Below, piece after piece: positions 24,624 through 29,996 of a stretch of DNA of 29,996 nt (the stretch's first letter is position 1; each line of letters opens with the position of its first letter). The stretch is from contig DATLEK010000030.1 in the NCBI GenBank assembly GCA_035525365.1, positions 1 through 29,996 on the forward strand, in the 5' to 3' direction. The notes under the pieces were generated by a model. It ran no database searches, was not told the origin of the DNA, and saw nothing but the letters and a program-made list of their open reading frames with translations. A program made the position numbers and the translations under genes. Source of the stretch: GCA-2861595 sp035525365 (lineage in GTDB: Bacteria; Actinomycetota; Acidimicrobiia; Acidimicrobiales; GCA-2861595).

Positions 24624-25682
24624 GTGCGCGAACACATTCCCAGGCGAGGGCGCCCGCCCCGTGACGACATCTACCTCCGCCTCGACACCCAGATCGCTGA
24701 GCTGTGGCAGCGGATGGGCGGCCTGCCCAGCCCCCTGGAAGCGGCCGGCATCTGGCGGGGGATCTGGTTCGAGGAGGCCCACCACTCCACCGCCATCGAG
24801 GGCAACACCCTGGTCCTCAAGCAGGTCGAGGCGCTGCTGGCCGAAGGCCGGGCTGTCGGGAACCAGCAGCTCACCGAGTACATGGAGGTCAAGGGGTACG
24901 CCGACGCGGCCAGCTGGGTATACGAACAGGCCATCAACCCGGGGGCCTGGCAGGCCGGCAACGTCCTCAGCCTCACCGAGGTCCGCCAGGTCCACCGCAT
25001 GGCGATGACACCCGTCTGGGACGTCGCCCCGCACGAGAACGCCACCGCCAACGAGGCTCCGGGCAACTTCCGTGAGCACGACATCCAGCCCTTCCCGGGC
25101 GGGATGACGCCGCCGTCGTGGGTGATCGTCGCCGTCGAGCTGGCCGCCTGGCTCGAGGCGGTCAACGACCTCCCGGCGCGAGGGCCGGCGTTCGCCGGGG
25201 AACTCGCCGCCCTGCACTGCCGGTTCGAGCAGATCCACCCCTTCCTCGACGGCAACGGGCGGACGGGGCGCCTGCTGCTCAACCTGGTGCTGGTCCGCCT
25301 GGGGTACCCGCCGGCCATCGTCTACAAGCGGCAGCGGGACGAGTACCTCCGGGCCCTGCGCCGGGCCGACGCCGGCGACCATGGCCTGCTGGGCGAACTG
25401 CTGGCCCGTGCCGTGCTCGACAATCTCTACCGCTTCGTGGTCCCGGCGGTGGCCGGGCCGGGCCGCCTCGTCCCGCTCGCCGCCCTCTCCCGTACGGGCG
25501 TGACATCGCACGCCCTGCGGGTTGCGGCCGTCCGGGGCAGGCTCCAGGCGACCCGCGGCAGCGACGGCCAGTGGCGTAGTACCAGGGCGTGGGTCGAGCA
25601 GTACCTGGACAGCCGGTACCAGCGCCTCCACCCGGACGAGGTTGGCCCCGATCATGACGGCGCCTCGCCCCGGTCCCAGTAG
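24624..25682 (+). CDS. Fic/DOC-fold protein with inhibitory motif and C-terminal HTH-like segment
   Basis: 352 residues from GTG 24624. The canonical Fic active-site motif HPFLDGNGRTGR (205-216, His205) indicates AMP-transferase-type chemistry on a protein target. The N-terminal SxxxEGN inhibitory motif (HHSTAIEGN, Glu59) marks a self-inhibited class II Fic protein. The C-terminus (about 283-328, LAALSRTGVTSHALRVAAV then RAWVEQYL) resembles an excisionase/MerR-like HTH, so it may bind its own promoter. An upstream GTG at 24552 would add 24 residues, but that stretch holds the palindrome and has weak coding bias. It diverges from the methyltransferase operon, and its last 31 bases overlap the end of the helicase gene on the other strand. 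Confidence 0.88.
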   Translation: MREHIPRRGRPPRDDIYLRLDTQIAELWQRMGGLPSPLEAAGIWRGIWFEEAHHSTAIEGNTLVLKQVEALLAEGRAVGNQQLTEYMEVKGYADAASWVYEQAINPGAWQAGNVLSLTEVRQVHRMAMTPVWDVAPHENATANEAPGNFREHDIQPFPGGMTPPSWVIVAVELAAWLEAVNDLPARGPAFAGELAALHCRFEQIHPFLDGNGRTGRLLLNLVLVRLGYPPAIVYKRQRDEYLRALRRADAGDHGLLGELLARAVLDNLYRFVVPAVAGPGRLVPLAALSRTGVTSHALRVAAVRGRLQATRGSDGQWRSTRAWVEQYLDSRYQRLHPDEVGPDHDGASPRSQ

Positions 25683-28600
25683 TCGGGCCACGACAGCACC
25701 GTGGCCGTCGTGTCGAAGGGCAGGTGGACGGTGGCACCGAAGGGTTGGCGCAGGTAGCGCACGCGGTCGCCGGCGGGCCCCTCCGGACTGACTTCCACCA
25801 GGGCCAAGAGCCAGGCGTGGGGCACGTTCAGGGCGCGCAGGATCTCGTTGCGGGTGACCATGAACTGGTCGGCGCCGGCGATGCGGCCCTTCACCTCCAC
25901 GAAGCGCAGTTCGCCGTTCTGCCCCTCCGAGCGCAGGTCGAAGCCCGGGTTGTTGGGCGCCATCACGGTGACGTCGTAGCCGAGGGCCTCCTCGGCCGCG
26001 ACCACGGCATCCACTGCCCGCTGCTCGACCAATTTCCGTTCGAGGGCGAAGGCAGGCGGAGGCTCCGGCGGCTGGCCGCCGAGGCGGGCCAGCAGGCCGG
26101 CAGGAACCACGAGTGCCGCTCCCACCACCACCGGCGGCAGGGCCGCGAGCTGCTCCTCACGGTCGAGCTCGATCATGCGCGCCGCCAGTCGCCCGGCCAG
26201 GTCGTCGGCCCGGGCCTGGGCCCGGTCGGGGTTCATGCGGGGCTGGCGACCGGCGTCGGCCTGGCCTCGCAGTTCCTCGGCTCGCGCGTCCCAGTAGGCG
26301 ATCTGCTTCGTCAGCCGGTCCCGGACCGCCGCACGCACCTTGGCCACCCGGGCCAGCGTGCGGGAGCGCACCTCGGCCAGATGGGCCGGCACGGCCACTT
26401 CCACGGCGTGAGCGAACACGGCCGCCTCCACGCCCGACGCCAGCCACGGGTCGGCCAGCACCTTGCCCACCAGGGCCGACTCCTCGGCCGTGGCCGGTCG
26501 GTGGTCGAGGTAGGGGGCGTAGCCGGCGGAGCTGGCGGTGCCGTCGGGGCGCAGCTCCACGAACTCGAACCGGCGGGACACCACCCGGCGCCCACCCGGC
26601 GTCTCATGACCGTCGGTGACGGCGTGCTCGAAGAACACGAGGACGCGCGGGGCGTCGCCGGCGTCGGTGTCGTCGACCAGCACTGTTCCCCGGCGCAAGA
26701 GCGGGCCGAGCTGGTCAAGTGTGAGCCCGAGCACGGCCTCGAGCAGCGGGTGCCCCGGCGCGAGCAGGTCGGCCGGCACCGCCCCCTCGGGGCGGGCCCG
26801 CTCCTTGTCGAAGGTCACCCGCTCGTAAGTGGGCAGCACCACCGCCCCGGCGATGGCGGCGTTGCGCACCGGCTCGGGCACCCGGGTGACCTCGAACCGG
26901 CCTGCTTCGCGCTCGGCCATGCGGCCGCCGAGCCGGCCGAAGGCGTCGGCGAACCAGGCCCGCACGTAGTGGGGCTGGAGCCGGCGGGCCTCGGCCTCGA
27001 GCAGATCCCGGCGGATCCGCTCCACGTCGGCCAGGTCCAGGGCGTCGGCCGCCAGTGCCTGCTCGGCCACCAGATCGGCCAGGCCCTCGCCCACGGCGGC
27101 GTCGACCACGGCGTCGAGCCGGGCCCGGACGTCGGGGCGGTCGCCGTAGCGGATGGCCTCTATGAGCAGGTCCCGCAGCGCCCGCCCGGGCAAGGCGACG
27201 CCGAGCACGTCCCACACCTGTCCCCCGAGCGCCTTGCGCTGCTCCTCCAGCTTGGTGAGCAGGCGGGCGTACACCTGGCCCTCACGGGTGTCCTCGGCCA
27301 CCAGGTTCCACAGATGGCACACGTGCTGCTGGCCGATGCGGTGAACCCGGCCGAAACGCTGCTCGATGCGGTTCGGGTTCCAGGGCAGGTCGTAGTTGAC
27401 CAACAGGTGGGCCCGCTGGAGGTTGATGCCCTCGCCGGCCGCGTCGGTGGCCACCATAACCACGCAGTCCTTGTCCTGGGTGAAGACCTCTTGCAGGCGC
27501 CGGCGCTCCTCCCGGCGCACGCCGCCGTGTATGGCCACCACGGCGCCGGGCCGGCCGAACCAGGTGCGCAGCCGGCCCACGAGGTGGTTGAGCGTGTCCC
27601 GGTGCTCGGTGAAGACGATGAGCTTGCGCCGGGTACCGGACTCCTCGACCATCTCCGGACCATCGAGCAGGCCGACCAGCTCCGTCCACTTGCGGTCGGT
27701 CCCCGAACGGCGGACAGAATCGGCCAACGCCTCTAGCCGCCCGAGCGTGGCGATCTCGATCTCCAGCTCGGCCAGGGTCCGGGCCGCCGTGGCGTCGTCG
27801 ACCACCGCCTGCTCGAGGGCCTCGATCTCATCGCCGTCGAGGTCCTCCAGGTCGTCCTCGTCCACCTCCGGTCCCCGGTCGGCCAGAGTGGTGGTGGCCG
27901 CGGGCGCGCCTGCCCGCTCCAGATCCAGTCGTTCCGACAGCCGGCCCCGCCGGCGGGACAGCGACTGGTAGATGGCCTCCGGCGACGAGGCCAGCCGGCG
28001 CTGGAGCACCGTGGCGGCGAAGCCCACCCGGTTGCCTCGGCGGCCCTCGCCCTCGGCCGCCAGCCGGTCGGCCAGGTTCATCTCCTCCCGCACGTAGTCG
28101 GTGACCCGGGCGTACAGCTCGGCCTCGCCCTCCGAAAGCGGGTACGTGACGGTGGTGGCCCGGCGCTCGGGGAACAAGGGCCGCCCGTCGAAGCGCAGCA
28201 GGCGCTCCTTCACCATGCGCCGCAGCAGGTCGGACACGTCCGGGGCGGTCTCGCCGGTGGGCCGGCCTTCGAACCGATCGGGGTCGAGCAGGGCCAGGAA
28301 GAGATGGAAGTCCTCGTCCTTGCCGTCGTGCGGTGTGGCCGTCATGAGCAGGAAGTGCCGTGCCACCTGGGCCAGCGCCTTGCCCAGCCGGTAGCGCCGG
28401 GTCTCCTTCACCTCGCCGCCGAAGCGGTGGGCCGACATGCGGTGCGCCTCGTCCACGACGGCCAGGTCCCACTCGGTGCGGCGCAGCCGCTCCACCAGAT
28501 CGTCGTTGCGGGAGAGGTGGTCGAGGCGGGCGATGAGCAGGTTGTGCTCGACGAAGGGGTCAGCGGTGGCGCTGGCCTCGATCATGTCTCGGGTGAGGAT

Positions 28601-29143
28601 GGCGAAGGCCAGCCCGAAGCGCTCGGACAGCTCGTCTTGCCACTGGGCCACCAGGCCGCCGGGAGCCACGATGAGGCAGCGACGAAGGTCGCCCCGCAAC
28701 AGCAGCTCCTTGATGTAGAGGCCGGCCATGATCGTCTTGCCGGCGCCCGGGTCGTCGCACAGGGCGAAGCGCAGCGGGTGGCGGGGCAGCATGGCGCCGT
28801 AGACGGCCTGGATCTGGTGGGGGAGCGGCTCCAGCAGGCTCAGATGGACGGCCAGACGCGGGTCGAACAGGTGGGCCAGACGGATGCGGCGGGCTTCGGC
28901 GGCCAGACGGAACAGCGCTCCGTCGGCATCGAAGGCCCATGCCTCGCCCGTACCGTCGAGGTCAAGGCGGGCCTCGTCGGCCCGGTACACCAACTCGCTG
29001 CCGACCTCGCCGGACGTGCGCCTGTAGGTGAGGGTGACGACAGCGTCGCCGTGCCACTCCACCGCCACGACGGTGACCGGCTCGCCCGGTACGAGCCCCC
29101 GCACCGGCGCGCCAGGAGTGAGATCCTCGAGGCGGGCCGTCAC
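25652..29143 (-). CDS. SNF2-family helicase with C-terminal DUF3883 (NOV_C, PD-(D/E)XK-like) domain
   Basis: 1163 residues. The helicase core begins near residue 105 (LPHQIQAVYGAML): Walker A DPGAGKT (131-137), DEAH (231-234), TATPHDG, then helicase C with VFTEHRDTLNHL, ATDAAGEGINLQ and QRFGRVHRIGQ. An acidic insertion (around EVDEDDLEDLDGDEIE) separates the two halves. The C-terminal domain has NPGFDL (about 1065-1070) and FVEVKGR (about 1081-1087), where D1069, E1083 and K1085 could form a PD-(D/E)XK-like site. Helicases of this type occur with DUF499/DUF1156 proteins, and related SNF2 proteins are in class 1 DISARM. GTG 29143 is probably leaderless. It is separated from the operon by the Fic gene and has its own promoter. 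Confidence 0.92.
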   Translation of the reverse strand: MTARLEDLTPGAPVRGLVPGEPVTVVAVEWHGDAVVTLTYRRTSGEVGSELVYRADEARLDLDGTGEAWAFDADGALFRLAAEARRIRLAHLFDPRLAVHLSLLEPLPHQIQAVYGAMLPRHPLRFALCDDPGAGKTIMAGLYIKELLLRGDLRRCLIVAPGGLVAQWQDELSERFGLAFAILTRDMIEASATADPFVEHNLLIARLDHLSRNDDLVERLRRTEWDLAVVDEAHRMSAHRFGGEVKETRRYRLGKALAQVARHFLLMTATPHDGKDEDFHLFLALLDPDRFEGRPTGETAPDVSDLLRRMVKERLLRFDGRPLFPERRATTVTYPLSEGEAELYARVTDYVREEMNLADRLAAEGEGRRGNRVGFAATVLQRRLASSPEAIYQSLSRRRGRLSERLDLERAGAPAATTTLADRGPEVDEDDLEDLDGDEIEALEQAVVDDATAARTLAELEIEIATLGRLEALADSVRRSGTDRKWTELVGLLDGPEMVEESGTRRKLIVFTEHRDTLNHLVGRLRTWFGRPGAVVAIHGGVRREERRRLQEVFTQDKDCVVMVATDAAGEGINLQRAHLLVNYDLPWNPNRIEQRFGRVHRIGQQHVCHLWNLVAEDTREGQVYARLLTKLEEQRKALGGQVWDVLGVALPGRALRDLLIEAIRYGDRPDVRARLDAVVDAAVGEGLADLVAEQALAADALDLADVERIRRDLLEAEARRLQPHYVRAWFADAFGRLGGRMAEREAGRFEVTRVPEPVRNAAIAGAVVLPTYERVTFDKERARPEGAVPADLLAPGHPLLEAVLGLTLDQLGPLLRRGTVLVDDTDAGDAPRVLVFFEHAVTDGHETPGGRRVVSRRFEFVELRPDGTASSAGYAPYLDHRPATAEESALVGKVLADPWLASGVEAAVFAHAVEVAVPAHLAEVRSRTLARVAKVRAAVRDRLTKQIAYWDARAEELRGQADAGRQPRMNPDRAQARADDLAGRLAARMIELDREEQLAALPPVVVGAALVVPAGLLARLGGQPPEPPPAFALERKLVEQRAVDAVVAAEEALGYDVTVMAPNNPGFDLRSEGQNGELRFVEVKGRIAGADQFMVTRNEILRALNVPHAWLLALVEVSPEGPAGDRVRYLRQPFGATVHLPFDTTATVLSWPDYWDRGEAPS

Positions 29144-29149
29144 GAGAGG

Positions 29150-29155
29150 ACGCTA
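29150..29155 (-). promoter_or_regulatory. Probable -10 box of the helicase gene
   Basis: On the minus strand these bases read TAGCGT, ending 6 bases before GTG 29143. This spacing would start the transcript at the GTG itself, the leaderless arrangement common in actinobacteria. No ribosome-binding site lies upstream of the GTG. A convincing -35 was not found. Confidence 0.45.
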
Positions 29156-29206
29156 CCGTCTGCCGGCACGGTTTCGTTGGGTTCCCGCCCGCCAGTGGTC
29201 ACTCCG

Positions 29207-29996
29207 TTACCCGCCCGCCTCATCGGGAGGCGGTGGTGGTGGTCGCTTCTGGCGGAGGCGGTTGTGGCAGCCGCAGGCGAGGCGGCCGTTGTGCTGTTCG
29301 GTCATTCCACCCTCGGACCAGGGCTGGATGTGGTCGACCTGGCAGCGCGAGGCCGGTTCTTCGCAGTAGTCGTGGTAGCAGGACCGGTCCCGGACCTGGA
29401 TCAGGCGCCTCAGGGCCCCGGTGAAGCAGCGCTTGCGGCTGACGTCGATGTAGCGGCCCGTCTCGCCGTCGAACAGGATCCGCTCGAGGTCGGCATCGGT
29501 GATCCAGCGGCGGATGGCACCGAGCGACACGACCTGGCCGTCTTCCAGCTCGGAGAGGCGGCTGAAGGTCTCGCTGCCCAACAACAAGGTGAACAGCGGC
29601 TTGGCCTTCTTGTTGTCCTCATTGCCGGCCGAGCGCTCGGCCATCTCCACCACGGCATCAGCCCGGCGCTGGCCAGGGGTGCGGGACAGCTCGAATATCA
29701 ACGGGTCCCGGCCCAGGCGCTCCTTGGCCTCGGCCCAGTCGGCTTCGAACAGCTTGGATTCGAGGCGCCGCAGCTCATTGGACACGATCGTGCCGCCGAT
29801 GGGATCGAGCAGGAACGAACCAGAGAACATCCCATTGAGGGTCTCGTCGCAGGAGGCCCGGCGCCGCTCACGGCGCTCCATCTCGCTTTCCTCGGCCCCG
29901 TCGGGATCGGCATGCAGGACCCAGTAATCGAGCGCGGTGGTGAACTCCCGGAACCTCATGGTGGTGGCGTGGTTCACCAACATGGCCTCGCTGGCG
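29207..29996 (-). CDS. DUF222-like HNH-endonuclease-family protein, 5' end missing
   Basis: About 262 residues are in the window and the frame remains open to the right edge, so the true start lies outside. The N-terminal part (through MRFREFTTALDYWVLHADPDG) and the central helical region (FLLDPIGGTIVSNELRRLE, RTPGQRRADAVVEMAERS) are typical of actinobacterial DUF222 proteins. The C-terminal HNH module has RDRSCYHDYCEEPASRCQVDHIQPWSEGG and HNGRLACGCHNRLR, with the DH pair, the later Asn/His and cysteine pairs for zinc. The protein ends in a run of seven prolines. Such genes are often present in many copies per genome, and their biological role is unclear. It lies 63 bases upstream of the helicase on the same strand. 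Confidence 0.9.
   Translation of the reverse strand, partial: ASEAMLVNHATTMRFREFTTALDYWVLHADPDGAEESEMERRERRRASCDETLNGMFSGSFLLDPIGGTIVSNELRRLESKLFEADWAEAKERLGRDPLIFELSRTPGQRRADAVVEMAERSAGNEDNKKAKPLFTLLLGSETFSRLSELEDGQVVSLGAIRRWITDADLERILFDGETGRYIDVSRKRCFTGALRRLIQVRDRSCYHDYCEEPASRCQVDHIQPWSEGGMTEQHNGRLACGCHNRLRQKRPPPPPPDEAGG

Noticed and set aside
25724..27736. A 670-codon plus-strand open frame
   Set aside because: Antisense shadow of the helicase gene; His/Gly/Arg-rich with no domain.
15499..29143. Calling the locus BREX or DISARM
   Set aside because: No PglZ, BrxL, BrxA/B, DrmA, DrmB or PLD-type DrmC gene was seen; only a SNF2 helicase and a methyltransferase are shared in kind.

Overview
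The window is high-GC DNA from a Gram-positive-type bacterium. The best guess is an actinobacterium, perhaps class Acidimicrobiia. The reasons are third-position GC bias on both strands, frequent GTG starts, a full set of menaquinone genes, an L,D-transpeptidase carrying the GYWLVAADGG-type repeats I associate with Acidimicrobiia, an LCP-family protein, and a DUF222-like HNH protein. No rRNA, tRNA, CRISPR array or insertion sequence was seen. There is no gene-free stretch longer than about 100 bases.

Region 1 (1-4824, all minus strand) reads, in transcription order: a small dimeric alpha-beta-barrel protein, a TerY-like vWA protein, a PP2C-like phosphatase, a membrane-anchored protein kinase with a helix-hairpin-helix tail, and a DUF255/YyaL-type thioredoxin-fold protein cut by the window edge. 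The vWA, phosphatase and kinase form a TerY-P triad, a phospho-signalling module associated with stress and phage response.

Region 2 (4923-15490) is housekeeping. An L,D-transpeptidase with a repeat domain is followed by a strong hairpin and then seven menaquinone genes in mixed orientation: menE, menB-menA, menH, menD, menF and menG. A small membrane zinc-ribbon gene lies upstream of menG, and an LCP lipoprotein follows. Together these cover chorismate to menaquinone except MenC, a dedicated DHNA-CoA thioesterase and polyprenyl diphosphate synthesis. Divergent pairs are packed very tightly, with apparently leaderless or near-leaderless starts; the menE/menB promoter has overlapping -10 hexamers on the two strands.

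Region 3 (15499-29143) is the most interesting. A tightly overlapping minus-strand operon encodes a DUF1156 (COG1743) adenine methyltransferase, an AAA ATPase, a PIN-domain nuclease, a small RNA/DNA ligase, a Swt1-HEPN/DUF499 (COG1483) ATPase and a small unknown protein. A divergent Fic protein with a putative palindromic operator lies upstream, and a SNF2 helicase with a C-terminal DUF3883-like (PD-(D/E)XK-like) domain lies beyond it. DUF499, DUF1156 and a SNF2/DUF3883 helicase are a recurring combination in defence islands. The ATPase-PIN-ligase insert and the Fic gene make this version unusual. I read it as a candidate composite anti-phage system with a DNA-modification arm, two predicted ribonuclease modules and a nucleic-acid sealing enzyme. 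The central part of the methyltransferase gene has markedly lower GC, which suggests replacement of an internal segment.

The window ends in a DUF222-like HNH-endonuclease-family gene cut by the right edge.
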